From NCBI GenBank assembly GCA_016874895.1, contig VGSX01000010.1, positions 1 through 27,749 on the forward strand: a DNA stretch of 27,749 bases, in the 5' to 3' direction. Below are positions 14,530 to 22,237 of this stretch, piece by piece. The translations under genes and the position numbers were made by a program. The notes beneath the pieces are model-generated. The model searched no databases and was not told the DNA's origin. It worked only from the letters and a program-made list of their open reading frames with translations. Position 1 is the first letter of the stretch. Each line of letters begins with the position of its first letter. This DNA is from Deltaproteobacteria bacterium. GTDB taxonomy: Bacteria; Desulfobacterota; Desulfobaccia; Desulfobaccales; Desulfobaccaceae.

Positions 14530-16149
14530 ATGAAAAGGTTTATTATACTGCTTATCGCCCTTCTGTGGCTTCTGCCAACCTGCGGCGGCAACCGCAAAGT
14601 AGTTTCCCAACCAGATACTCTCAAACCTGCCGATACGGAAGAACAGCTAGTCCTGGATGTTGAAGATGAAAGCGAAGAGGCGCTGGTGGGAGTTCTAAGT
14701 AACGAACGCCTGGAGAAACTGTACAGCCAAAGCTCGGTTCCCGGACTGGACGAGTCTTTTGAACAGGAAATGAAAAAATGGGAACTCCAAAAAACCTTTG
14801 ATATGCCCATCCAGGTTAATAAACAGGTCCGCAACTATATCTATTATTTTTCCACCGACCGCAAGGAGATTTTCAGCCGCTATTTATCCCGCTCCACCCG
14901 CTATCTGCCCATGATCAAGAAGATCTTTGCCGAGTACGGCCTGCCCGAAGATTTGGCCTACCTGGCCATGATCGAAAGCGGCTACAGCAACCGGGCCCGT
15001 TCTCATGCCAACGCCGTGGGCATGTGGCAGTTTATCCGCGGCACCGCGGTGCGCTACGGCCTCACCGTGGACAACACCATCGATGAACGCCGGGACCCGG
15101 AAAAGGCCACCCGGGCTGCGGCTGAATACCTGCTGGACCTCTATAAACGGTTCGGCTCCTGGTATCTGGCGGCAGCCAGCTACAATTGCGGCGAAGGACG
15201 GGTGCAGAGAGAAATTAACAATAATTACGACTTAAAAAATTTCTGGGACCTTTCCAATAATTTTCGCCTGCCCACTGAAACCAAAAATTATGTGCCGCAA
15301 ATGATTGCGGCCACCATCATCGCCAAGAGCCCGGAAAAATACGGTTTTAAAAATATTCCGTACCAACCGCCCTTGAAATACGACCTGGTGAAAGTAGACG
15401 AAGCCACTTCCTTCCAGGCCGCGGCCGTGGCTACGGGAAGCAGCGTGGAAATTATTAGCGCTCTCAACCCGGAACTGCTGCGCAATGCCACTCCCGCAGG
15501 TTACAGCGCCTACCTGCTCAAGGTGCCACCCGGTAAAAAACAGACTTTTGAAGCCAACATAACCATGGCCCGGGCCCAATTCCCCGCCAGCGGGACGATG
15601 TACGCCGCCGGGCCGGGCAGCGGCACCGTGGCTTACGCCAGCAGCCGCAGTTCCAGGGCCTCCCGGGATGTGGTCCGAGCCTCGGTGACAGGTTCCTCCA
15701 GGACGGCCGCGGTGGGCAGAACTAAATCAGCCGGCAGAACTCAATCCGTAGCCCGGGGTGGCTCCACAGGCAGAACGGTGGCCACCGCCCGGTCCCGGAC
15801 CAGTGGTAAACCCACCAACATGGTGGCGCAAAAATCTACCCCCGCGCCGACTCGGACGGCTGCAGTCAATACCGCGCCCAGGACAGGCAACAACCGCCAG
15901 GTTGTGGTAGTGGCGGCCACTGTCCCTTCTCGTCCTGTGGCGTCAAATCCCCCTTCCCGGTCTGCGAGGGATACAGCCCGAGCCAATACCAGAGAAACTC
16001 CAAGCCGGAGCGCCAAACTCGAAGCTCCCATGACGGCCAGCATGCTCCCGGGTCTGGGCACTGCTAAAAAATCCAAGGAAGCTCCCAGCATCGCCCGCAA
16101 ACCCAGCGAAAATGCCAACACCAAAAAGAAAAAGAACGATAAGTCTTAG
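14530..16149 (+). CDS. MltD-like lytic transglycosylase with long basic tail
   Basis: A 539-residue GH23-type peptidoglycan lytic transglycosylase. The N-terminus is a signal peptide (RFIILLIALLWLLPTCGG); C18 could be a lipoprotein cysteine although LPTC is a poor lipobox. The catalytic domain (about 120-290) has LAMIESGYSN with catalytic E149, NAVGMWQFI, and AAASYNCGEGRV. A LysM-like segment follows (about 295-340, ISALNPELLRN, YLLKVPPGK). From about 365 on, the chain is low-complexity Ser/Thr/Arg/Ala/Pro with many Arg and a Lys-rich end (KKKKNDKS), where MltD relatives usually carry more LysM repeats. The tail could bind wall polymer or nucleic acid by charge. A single gene with a terminator after it and a 260-bp gap before it in which I see no clear regulatory element. 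Confidence 0.88.
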   Translation: MKRFIILLIALLWLLPTCGGNRKVVSQPDTLKPADTEEQLVLDVEDESEEALVGVLSNERLEKLYSQSSVPGLDESFEQEMKKWELQKTFDMPIQVNKQVRNYIYYFSTDRKEIFSRYLSRSTRYLPMIKKIFAEYGLPEDLAYLAMIESGYSNRARSHANAVGMWQFIRGTAVRYGLTVDNTIDERRDPEKATRAAAEYLLDLYKRFGSWYLAAASYNCGEGRVQREINNNYDLKNFWDLSNNFRLPTETKNYVPQMIAATIIAKSPEKYGFKNIPYQPPLKYDLVKVDEATSFQAAAVATGSSVEIISALNPELLRNATPAGYSAYLLKVPPGKKQTFEANITMARAQFPASGTMYAAGPGSGTVAYASSRSSRASRDVVRASVTGSSRTAAVGRTKSAGRTQSVARGGSTGRTVATARSRTSGKPTNMVAQKSTPAPTRTAAVNTAPRTGNNRQVVVVAATVPSRPVASNPPSRSARDTARANTRETPSRSAKLEAPMTASMLPGLGTAKKSKEAPSIARKPSENANTKKKKNDKS

Positions 16150-16182
16150 ATAACCTGCGGCCACCTTACCGGCGAAAATTCG

Positions 16183-16216
16183 AGCCAGGGACCGCCTCCG
16201 GGCGGTATCCCTGGCT
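16183..16216. terminator. Strong hairpin between convergent genes
   Basis: AGCCAGGGA-CCGCC (16183-16196) pairs with GGCGG-TA-TCCCTGGCT (16201-16216), leaving a four-base loop and a two-base bulge. It is followed on the plus strand by TGTTGTTTG and on the minus strand by a short TTTT, so it may serve as a bidirectional terminator for the lytic transglycosylase and the amidase. Confidence 0.65.
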
Positions 16217-16247
16217 TGTTGTTTGGTGCAAACAGGCAGGGCGTCAC

Positions 16248-17051
16248 CTAAAGCCGCCGATTGGCCAGACAGGGCAGTTCGGTCCGCAGTTTTAGGAGAG
16301 ATTCCCGGTCCAGGCGGGCATAAATGATGTCTTCCCGGTCCGCGGCTTGGGCCAGAACCAGGCCCCAGGGATCGACGATCATAGAACGACCGTAGGTCTT
16401 GATGATTTGGTCGGGATGGGGGCACTGGGCCGGAGCCAGAATGTATGCCTGATTTTCTATGGCCCGGGCCCGCAGGAGCGGTTCCCAGTGGTCTTTGCCG
16501 GTGGCCTGGGAAAACGCGGCTGGCACCAGGATAACGTCGGCCCCCCGATCCACCAGGGCCCGGAACAACTCCGGGAACCGCAGATCGTAACAGATTGCCA
16601 GCCCCACGGTGAATTCCTCCTCCGGCAAGGTTACGGCCACCAGTTCCTTACCCGGCAGGATATAATCGGATTCCCGAAAACTCACCTTGTGCGGGATATC
16701 AATGTCGAACAGATGCACTTTGCGGTATGAGGCCAGTATCTCTCCCCCGGGATTGATGAGCAAGGCGGTATTGTAAACCTTGCCCGGTTCCGGGGATTGC
16801 TCCGGGATAGTCCCCATGAGGAGGTAGATACCCAACTCCCGGCATTGGTGTTGAAATTCTCGGACCAGCGGGCCGTCCAGGGCCTGGGCCCGGCTGACGA
16901 TGGTGTCCGGCGGCCCCAGACCGGCAAAATACTCTGGCAGGGCTACGAGCCTGGCTCCCCGGGCCGCCGCTGCAGCAATTAAACGATGGGCCCGGTCACA
17001 ATTACGGGCCGCCTCCTTAGTGCTTTGCATCTGGATCACCGCCACCCACAT
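16248..17051 (-). CDS. Carbon-nitrogen hydrolase, Nit1-like amidase
   Basis: The 267-residue protein has the nitrilase-superfamily triad: E40 in VALPEYF, K111 in YRKVHLFDID and C154 in AICYDLRFPEL. The sequence KVHLFDIDIP with SFRESD resembles the Nit1/YbeM branch, which hydrolyses deaminated glutathione and so repairs a metabolite made by transaminase side reactions. omega-Amidase is an alternative that cannot be excluded from sequence alone. The gene is monocistronic; the 274 bp upstream hold only an inverted-repeat element and a repeat array. Confidence 0.88.
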   Translation of the reverse strand: MWVAVIQMQSTKEAARNCDRAHRLIAAAAARGARLVALPEYFAGLGPPDTIVSRAQALDGPLVREFQHQCRELGIYLLMGTIPEQSPEPGKVYNTALLINPGGEILASYRKVHLFDIDIPHKVSFRESDYILPGKELVAVTLPEEEFTVGLAICYDLRFPELFRALVDRGADVILVPAAFSQATGKDHWEPLLRARAIENQAYILAPAQCPHPDQIIKTYGRSMIVDPWGLVLAQAADREDIIYARLDRESLLKLRTELPCLANRRL

Positions 17052-17086
17052 CGCTTCATCTCCTTAACAATATATGCAGCAGAGAA

Positions 17087-17215
17087 AAGGCTCTGGCAGA
17101 ATAGCTGTTTTTTTCGTCCTGAACGCAGTGGACGATCTTAACCCTTTATGAACATAAGATTCTTCGTTTTCCTCAGAATGACCTGGAAGGGATAAGTTAA
17201 TTGCGCCAGAGCCTT
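17087..17215. repeat. 129-bp element with 11-bp inverted ends
   Basis: AAGGCTCTGGC (17087-17097) and GCCAGAGCCTT (17205-17215) are perfect inverts. Inside, CGTCCTGAACGCAGTGGACG and AGATTCTTCGTTTTCCTCAG (17115-17182) form an imperfect inner palindrome of a type frequent as an intergenic repeat in many bacterial genomes. No coding capacity. It could be a non-autonomous element or a large stem-loop; it lies between the amidase and activase genes. Confidence 0.5.
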
Positions 17216-17260
17216 GCAATAATCGCATTACACGGCAAGATCTGTCCCCCCTCACCTTGC

Positions 17261-17370
17261 CCCTCTTCTTTTTTCTCTATTCCCTCTTCTCTATTCCCTC
17301 TTCCCTCTTCCCTATTCCCTATTCCCTATTCCCTCTTCCCTTTCCCTTTCTCTCTCCCCTCTTCCCTCAC
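17261..17370. repeat. Polypyrimidine heptamer array (CTATTCC/CTCTTCC)
   Basis: About 110 bp of almost pure C and T on the plus strand, with a clear period of seven between 17281 and 17340 (CTATTCC and CTCTTCC units, three CTATTCC in a row). It runs through the stop codon of the activase gene and encodes the last residues of that protein (EEGREKGKGKRE). A shorter array of the same heptamer on the other strand lies at 23871-23903. Confidence 0.75.
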
Positions 17371-18144
17371 CTCCAAGCAACAGCCCAGGGCGCCGTTGAA
17401 CTGGGGTTCAAGAGGGACGACGACCTCATAGCGTCCAGAGCGGCGCAGGCACTCCACCACTGCCCGGTTTCGGGCCACACCGCCAACAAATACCAGGGTG
17501 CGGCAGGGAAAGCGCCGGCACATCTGCAAGGCCCGGCGGGCCACGGAGTCGTTGACCCCCGCGGCAATGCGGGTCACTGGCTGGCCGTCCAGCAGGTGGC
17601 TGATGAGTTCGGTCTCCCCGAAAATGGCGCAGGTATTGGATATGGTAACCGGGTCCTGGCTGCAGGCGGTGAACTGCCGCCAGGGCATTTTGAGGAAGCG
17701 GGCCATATTTTCCAGGTAGCGCCCGGTGCCAGCGGCACACTTGTCGTTGGTGAGGAAATCAAAGACCCGCCCTTCCCTGATGTAAAGGGCCTTGGTGTCC
17801 TGGCCGCCGATTTCCAGCAGAATGCAGTGGCTCAAGCCGGTCTGAAAGAGGGCGCCTAAATAGTGGGCCCGGATTTCGGTAAGGGTGGGCAGCAGATTTT
17901 TAAAGAGGTGCTTGCCGTAGCCGGTGACGACCAATCTATCCGGTGCTTTCAGACCTAAGCGGGGCCAGTCGAATTCCACCGTCTCGGCGGTTTTGCGGAA
18001 ATAATCCCGATAGAAAACCAGGGTGTCCAGTTTCTTATAGCCGAAGCGTTTAAAATCGGCGGTATAGGCCAGTTTGACGAAGCGGCTGCCGAAGTCCAGC
18101 CCCACGACTTGGGGCCCAAGGTGGGAATTAGCGGCGGAGGACAT
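17326..18144 (-). CDS. 2-hydroxyacyl-CoA dehydratase activase / DCCP reductase-like (BadF/HgdC family)
   Basis: A 272-residue ASKHA-fold ATPase with a [4Fe-4S] cluster held between two subunits. Seen: GLDFGSRFVKLAY (phosphate loop 1), LEIGGQDTKAL, cluster cysteines C136 (NDKCAAGTGRYLE) and C172 (NTCAIFGETE), and FVGGVARN. Such proteins use ATP to push one low-potential electron into a partner dehydratase or double-cubane-cluster protein. ATG at 18144 is preferred over TTG at 18150 because GGAGG is nine bases away. It overlaps its partner gene by 17 bp. The C-terminus is a Lys/Arg/Glu tail coded by the polypyrimidine repeat, probably not part of the original protein. Confidence 0.9.
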   Translation of the reverse strand: MSSAANSHLGPQVVGLDFGSRFVKLAYTADFKRFGYKKLDTLVFYRDYFRKTAETVEFDWPRLGLKAPDRLVVTGYGKHLFKNLLPTLTEIRAHYLGALFQTGLSHCILLEIGGQDTKALYIREGRVFDFLTNDKCAAGTGRYLENMARFLKMPWRQFTACSQDPVTISNTCAIFGETELISHLLDGQPVTRIAAGVNDSVARRALQMCRRFPCRTLVFVGGVARNRAVVECLRRSGRYEVVVPLEPQFNGALGCCLEVREEGREKGKGKRE

Positions 18145-19105
18145 CCACAAAGGCCTCCAGCCGCAGTCGGGTGCGGTGATCCAGGTTCACGGGCCGGTCG
18201 CCCTCGATGGTGACTATGGGCAGATCCAGGCACTGCCTAAGGAGGCGGTCCTGGATCTGACGGAAACAAAAACTCTGAGTGTAGTGAATGAGCCCGTCCA
18301 GCCGGCGTTGGACTGCTGCGTCGGCGATATCGGCAATCCGGGCAAAGATGTCATAGGGGTAGGTATAGCGCAGGTATTGCTCCACCAGATCCCGGCACGA
18401 ATAGGGCATGCTGAATTGACGGGGGATTTCATTGAAAACCACCATTGCCCCCAACTCTTCCAGGTAGTCAAAAAGATCACCAAAAATGGGCGGAATGCCG
18501 ATGAGGCCCAAACGCACCCCTTCCCGACGGTGGGGACGGCTGCGGGCGATCCTGAGAAAACTCTGCAGCTCCTGGGCAAAAATCTCGGGCTGGCCGTTGA
18601 AATCCGAGCTGGCGATGAGGAACTGAAAGTTTTCCAGGCCGGTCACCTGGCCGGTCTCCCAGGTGAGGCGGTCCAGATCGGCTAAACCGGCCCGAAGGGG
18701 TGCCAGACATTGCCAGATGTGGTTGACCGCAGGCCAATCGGTTCCCAACGTGCCCATGAGTTGTTCTATCTGGGCTTGGAGCAGTCTCCTGTTCCGGGGA
18801 TAAGGGAATTGAAAGGGAATAAGGGGACGGCCCTCGGCCTCCAGCAGTTCCATTAAGGCGTGGGTGTTGGAACAATCGCCCTGGGTGACGACAATGACCG
18901 GCTGGATGCCGGGTTGGAGCTGCAAAGTGGTATAGATGCCCTTGATCCAGGCGCAGACGGTGCGGGGCCACCCCTCATCTTCGGCCGCGCTCACCCGCTG
19001 GTAGGCATCCGGGGCGGTGATGAAAATATTATTTATGTCCACCGGCCTCAGGCCGGCAGCCAGGATGACTTCCACCGGGATGGTGGTGGTGAAGCCCAGG
19101 CTCAC
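18128..19105 (-). CDS. 2-hydroxyacyl-CoA dehydratase-family / double-cubane cluster protein-like
   Basis: The 325-residue protein shows the HgdB/FldB family start TTTIPVEVILAAGLRPVDINN and three cysteines at the usual cluster positions: C51 (VCAWIKG), C78 (QGDCSNTH) and C280 (YTQSFCFRQIQD), ending near IEGDRP. True dehydratases have two different subunits; here only one such gene sits beside one activase, the arrangement of the double-cubane [8Fe-9S] cluster protein and its reductase (the E. coli YjiM/YjiL type), which reduces small molecules. The start is GTG at 19105 with no good ribosome site and a heptamer array just upstream, so the true start may be displaced. It precedes and overlaps the activase by 17 bp. 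Confidence 0.85.
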   Translation of the reverse strand: MSLGFTTTIPVEVILAAGLRPVDINNIFITAPDAYQRVSAAEDEGWPRTVCAWIKGIYTTLQLQPGIQPVIVVTQGDCSNTHALMELLEAEGRPLIPFQFPYPRNRRLLQAQIEQLMGTLGTDWPAVNHIWQCLAPLRAGLADLDRLTWETGQVTGLENFQFLIASSDFNGQPEIFAQELQSFLRIARSRPHRREGVRLGLIGIPPIFGDLFDYLEELGAMVVFNEIPRQFSMPYSCRDLVEQYLRYTYPYDIFARIADIADAAVQRRLDGLIHYTQSFCFRQIQDRLLRQCLDLPIVTIEGDRPVNLDHRTRLRLEAFVDVLRR

Positions 19106-19112
19106 GTTATGG

Positions 19113-19137
19113 CGGTTTTCGGTTTGCAGTTTGCGGT
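19113..19137. repeat. Heptamer array (GGTTTNC type) at a gene start
   Basis: GGTTTTC-GGTTTGC-AGTTTGC-GGT lies immediately upstream of the dehydratase-like start on the opposite strand, where a ribosome site would be expected. Same family as the arrays at 10576, 13318 and 20541. Confidence 0.6.
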
Positions 19138-19157
19138 CTTACCGTGAAAATCCCCCT

Positions 19158-19204
19158 AAGTCCCCCTTATTCCCCATTTTTCTAACAATGGGGCAGGGGG
19201 GCTT
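19158..19204. repeat. C/G-run palindrome, REP-like
   Basis: CCCCATT (19172-19178) pairs with AATGGGG (19187-19193) around an eight-base loop, and outer AAG-T-CCCCC pairs with GGGGGG-CTT (19196-19204). Palindromes built from CCCCCT and AGGGGG runs are common dispersed intergenic repeats. It lies upstream of the dehydratase-like gene and is not followed by a T tract. Confidence 0.5.
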
Positions 19205-19270
19205 TAATCATCGGGGGAGGCATGAATCGTTCCGGTTGGTGGTCGGCTGGCCTGGCCCAGCAGGATCTTG

Positions 19271-19302
19271 CCGCAGGGGCGGTTCTCGAACCGTCCCTGC
19301 GG
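19271..19302 (-). terminator. Hairpin after the thioredoxin gene
   Basis: CCGCAGGGGCGGTT (19271-19284) pairs with AACCGTCCCTGCGG (19289-19302) with one G-T pair and a CTCG loop, a 14-bp stem. It starts 14 bp past the thioredoxin stop codon. No T run follows on the minus strand, so termination may be weak or rely on other factors. Confidence 0.5.
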
Positions 19303-19315
19303 GTCACAAGACTGG

Positions 19316-19747
19316 CTATTTATTCATTTCGATGGCCATGCCGATGGCTTCCTGGCCTTCGGCCTTCAGCTTGCCCTGTTCGTCAAAAATCTTGAGAAAA
19401 GGCACGAAGCTCAAGTTATACTGTTTGCTCAACGGAGAATTGAAATCAATACCCTCCACTCCTGGCCGGTTGATATCAATTTTGACCACATGCACCTTGG
19501 GGTTTTTCTGGGCCACGGACTTTAAGAGCTCCCCGATCTTTTCACAGGGGGGGCAATACTTGCTGTAAAAATCGATGATAGTAATCTTGCCGGGTTTGAC
19601 GAACTGTTGCACGTCAATGGGCTGCCCACCCTTGCCTTTGTTGCCTTCCACCACCCCGGCCTGGACCGGCAGGGCGGCAAGGCCGACGAACAACACTAAG
19701 ATTATGAAACTGGCAAGGGCTTTAGTGAAACGTAGATTGTAGTTCAT
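19316..19747 (-). CDS. Exported thioredoxin-family protein
   Basis: The 143-residue protein has a signal peptide (ASFIILVLFVGLAALPVQA, cleavage near residue 30) and a thioredoxin fold with the active site YCPPC (C65, C68), a VKIDINRPG strand and the cis-proline loop FVPFLKIFD. It probably works in the periplasm on disulfides. CPPC rather than CGPC suggests a redox potential unlike classical thioredoxin. It lies 84 bp after yggS on the same strand and may have its own promoter, as a hairpin sits between them. Confidence 0.88.
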   Translation of the reverse strand: MNYNLRFTKALASFIILVLFVGLAALPVQAGVVEGNKGKGGQPIDVQQFVKPGKITIIDFYSKYCPPCEKIGELLKSVAQKNPKVHVVKIDINRPGVEGIDFNSPLSKQYNLSFVPFLKIFDEQGKLKAEGQEAIGMAIEMNK

Positions 19748-19772
19748 AGCTTCTCCTTAAAGGCTGGTCTTG

Positions 19773-19790
19773 GGGTCGCTCAAGCGACCC
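19773..19790. repeat. Short perfect stem-loop between yggS and the thioredoxin gene
   Basis: GGGTCGC-TCAA-GCGACCC forms a 7-bp stem with a four-base loop. No T tract follows on the minus strand, so it may be an mRNA processing or stability element rather than a terminator. Confidence 0.4.
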
Positions 19791-19831
19791 ATGCCAAAAC
19801 TATTCAATAATAATGCCGCCTCGGTCCGATG

Positions 19832-20533
19832 TCAACGTGGCCGGGTCCCGAAAAGGGCCGTGCCCACCCGGACCAAGGTGGCCCCTTCTTCCACGGCCAC
19901 CTCAAAGTCGCCGGACATGCCCATGGACAATTCCGTTAGGTCCGCGCCGGGCAGAGCCAGGGCTTGCAGGGAGTCCCGCCAGCGCCGTAATTCCTGGAAA
20001 TAGGGCCGCACCTCTTCAGGATCGGCAAACCAGGGGGGCATGGCCATGAGACCCCTAACCCGCAGATGTCCCAAGGCCGCACAGGAGCGCAGCAAAGATT
20101 CCAAATCCCCGGAGGTTACCCCTGATTTGCTGGCTTCCTGACCGAGATTGACCTCCAGCAGGACATCCTGGATTTTGTTTATCCTGGCCGCGGCCTGATG
20201 CAGGGCCCGGGCCAGGGAAGGGCGGTCCACGGAATGGATCAGATCGAACAGCTTGACCGCGGCATTGGCCTTGTTGCTCTGCAGATGGCCGATGAAATGC
20301 CAGCTCACCGGCAGATCCAGGGCGGCGATTTTTTCCCTTGCTTCCTGGAGGTAATTTTCCCCCAGGATGGTCAGGCCGGCGGCTACGGCCGACCGCAGGC
20401 GGTCCACCGGGACCGTCTTGCTGGCCCCCACCAGCCGGACCTCGGCAGGATCCCGGCCCACCCGTTGGGCGGCGGCGGCGATGGCCTCTCGGAGGCGGCG
20501 GTAATTCGCCGCAATGTCGGGTAATTCAGCCAT
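19832..20533 (-). CDS. PLP homeostasis protein (YggS/PLPBP family)
   Basis: The 233-residue protein binds pyridoxal phosphate in a TIM-barrel fold like alanine racemase but without racemase activity and keeps PLP and amino-acid balance. The PLP lysine is K39 in LVGASKTV; ILGENYLQEA, WHFIGHLQSNK, LEVNLGQEASKSG and LSMGMSGDFEVA are the family signatures. It shares one base (TAATG) with tatD, so translation is coupled. Length is typical. Confidence 0.92.
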   Translation of the reverse strand: MAELPDIAANYRRLREAIAAAAQRVGRDPAEVRLVGASKTVPVDRLRSAVAAGLTILGENYLQEAREKIAALDLPVSWHFIGHLQSNKANAAVKLFDLIHSVDRPSLARALHQAAARINKIQDVLLEVNLGQEASKSGVTSGDLESLLRSCAALGHLRVRGLMAMPPWFADPEEVRPYFQELRRWRDSLQALALPGADLTELSMGMSGDFEVAVEEGATLVRVGTALFGTRPR

Positions 20534-21336
20534 TAAAGGGAGTTTCCGGTTTGCAGTTTATTGATGCCGAAGCTCCGGCAGGTGTTGTTCCAGGTCTGCC
20601 GGGCAATCTGGGCCAGGGGCAGATTATGCAACTCTGCCAGGGTTTGGGCGGTGAACCGGACGTAGCCGGGTTCATTGCGGCGCCCCCGCCGGGGCTGGGG
20701 ACTTAAATACGGGGCATCCGTTTCGATCAGGATGCGGTCCAGGGGCAGCCGTCGGGCGGCATCCTGCAAGGGTTTGGCATTGGGATAGGTGAGGACGCCG
20801 GAAAAAGAGATATCCATTCCCAGGTCCAGGAAGACCCGGGCCTCATCATACGTACCACTGAAACAGTGCATGACGCCGCCGCCAAGCTTCTGCCGGAATT
20901 CTCGCAAAATACCCAGGGTAGCGGCGGTGGCGTCCCGGGTATGGATGACCACTGGTTTACGGTGCAGGACGGCCAAGTCCAGGAAACGGCGGAACCAGTG
21001 CTCCTGCACCGCGGCCGGAGAGCGATGGCGGTAGAAATCCAGGCCGATTTCCCCCAGGGCTATGACCTTGGGATGGGAAAGGAGTTCCCCGATCCCGGCC
21101 AAGATATCTTCGTCAACCCCTGCGGCTCCGTGGGGATGCACCCCCGCGGTGGCGAAAATCCAGGGATGTTTTTCAGCCGTGGCGATTACCTGTCGGGAAT
21201 TTTTCAGGCTGATGCCGACGTTGATGATGAGGCCGACACCGGCCCGCCAGGCCTGCTCGATGACGTGAGCCTGATCCGCGGCGTATTCAGGCATATCCAA
21301 ATGGGCGTGGGCGTCTGCTAACTGGAGTGCACACAT
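20533..21336 (-). CDS. tatD: TatD-family metal-dependent hydrolase
   Basis: A 267-residue TIM-barrel deoxyribonuclease-like hydrolase with all metal ligands visible: H10 and H12 (DAHAHLD), E96 (LGEIGLDFYR), H132 (VIHTRDA), H157 (MHCFSG) and D207 (IETDAPY). Members degrade single-stranded DNA or have 3'-5' exonuclease activity, and some act on D-aminoacyl-tRNA. Start ATG 21336 has AGGA seven bases upstream. It leads an operon with yggS. The last residues (LQTGNSL) are coded by a heptamer repeat. Confidence 0.92.
   Translation of the reverse strand: MCALQLADAHAHLDMPEYAADQAHVIEQAWRAGVGLIINVGISLKNSRQVIATAEKHPWIFATAGVHPHGAAGVDEDILAGIGELLSHPKVIALGEIGLDFYRHRSPAAVQEHWFRRFLDLAVLHRKPVVIHTRDATAATLGILREFRQKLGGGVMHCFSGTYDEARVFLDLGMDISFSGVLTYPNAKPLQDAARRLPLDRILIETDAPYLSPQPRRGRRNEPGYVRFTAQTLAELHNLPLAQIARQTWNNTCRSFGINKLQTGNSL
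20541..20560. repeat. Heptamer array (GGTTTNC type) at the end of tatD
   Basis: AGTTTCC-GGTTTGC-AGTTTA spans the last codons of tatD just before its junction with yggS. Short, but it has the same unit and period as the arrays at 10576, 13318 and 19113. Confidence 0.5.
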
Positions 21337-21409
21337 GTATAGTCCTATAGACGAACCTTGACTGCTATGATAAGATAAATAAATTTTATTGAGTTCGCAA
21401 GGATAGGGA

Positions 21410-22234
21410 GTGTTATACCGCTTTCTTTTGGCGTTGCTGCTAGTTGTTCTTAGTGCTCCGGGAGCCGCCGAGGAGTTAAGAAACTCTGATTATACCTGGA
21501 AAACCATCGGAAAAGGCTTAAGTTTCACCCGTTTGGAAGTTCTCGACCGCAGAGAAATAGTCGAATCCCTGGCCGTGGTGCGGATAGACCCGGATTTTAA
21601 TTCCTTCCGTGTATACCACGGCGCGCCTCGGAGAATATCCGACTGGTGGCAAGTGACCAATGCCCCGGTGATCTTTAATGGCAGCTATTTTACCAGGGCG
21701 TGGCAGCCCTGCGGCCTGGTGATCATTGACGATAAGACCTATGGGCCTTTGCATAATGCGGCCATGCGGGGCATGTTCGTGGCGGAGCCCCGGGGGGTGT
21801 CCCCGGATTTACCCCGGGCCACTATCTTGGATCTCACCGCCAGACCGATAAACGTGAAGAACCTGCCCTGGACCCAGGGCCTGATGTCCTTTCCCCTGCT
21901 CCTGGACTCCCGGGGACGCATCCGGGTCAAACAGACCGAACTGATGGCCCAGCGGACCATCATTTGCACCGATCGCCAGGGAAATATCCTGGTAATACAT
22001 AGTGCCGGGGACTTCTTCAGCCTTTATGAGTTGGCTGGATTTTTGAAAAACAGCTCGTTGGACATCGATCTGGCCCTTAATTTGGACGGCGGTTCCAAGG
22101 CCCAGCTCCTGATCAATACGCCGGACTTCAGTTTTGCTTCGCCCTCGTACCTGGAACAGAGCGCCCGGGCCTTCTTTGACGCCGAGGCCTTACTGTTGCC
22201 CACGATTATCGGGGTTTTTCCCCGCCAGGAGTAG
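21410..22234 (+). CDS. Exported phosphodiester glycosidase family protein (DUF2233/NAGPA)
   Basis: The 274-residue protein has a signal peptide (FLLALLLVVLSAPGAAE) and the DUF2233 core: APVIFNGSYF (about 86-95), QGLMSFPLLLD, and the signature LALNLDGGSKAQL near residues 220-233, where Asn/Asp residues bind metal or substrate. Relatives uncover mannose-6-phosphate tags in animals and act on phosphodiester-linked sugars, perhaps wall polymers, in bacteria. Start GTG with AGGA at seven bases. First gene of a tight three-gene operon. Confidence 0.85.
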   Translation: MLYRFLLALLLVVLSAPGAAEELRNSDYTWKTIGKGLSFTRLEVLDRREIVESLAVVRIDPDFNSFRVYHGAPRRISDWWQVTNAPVIFNGSYFTRAWQPCGLVIIDDKTYGPLHNAAMRGMFVAEPRGVSPDLPRATILDLTARPINVKNLPWTQGLMSFPLLLDSRGRIRVKQTELMAQRTIICTDRQGNILVIHSAGDFFSLYELAGFLKNSSLDIDLALNLDGGSKAQLLINTPDFSFASPSYLEQSARAFFDAEALLLPTIIGVFPRQE

Positions 22235-22237
22235 CCG

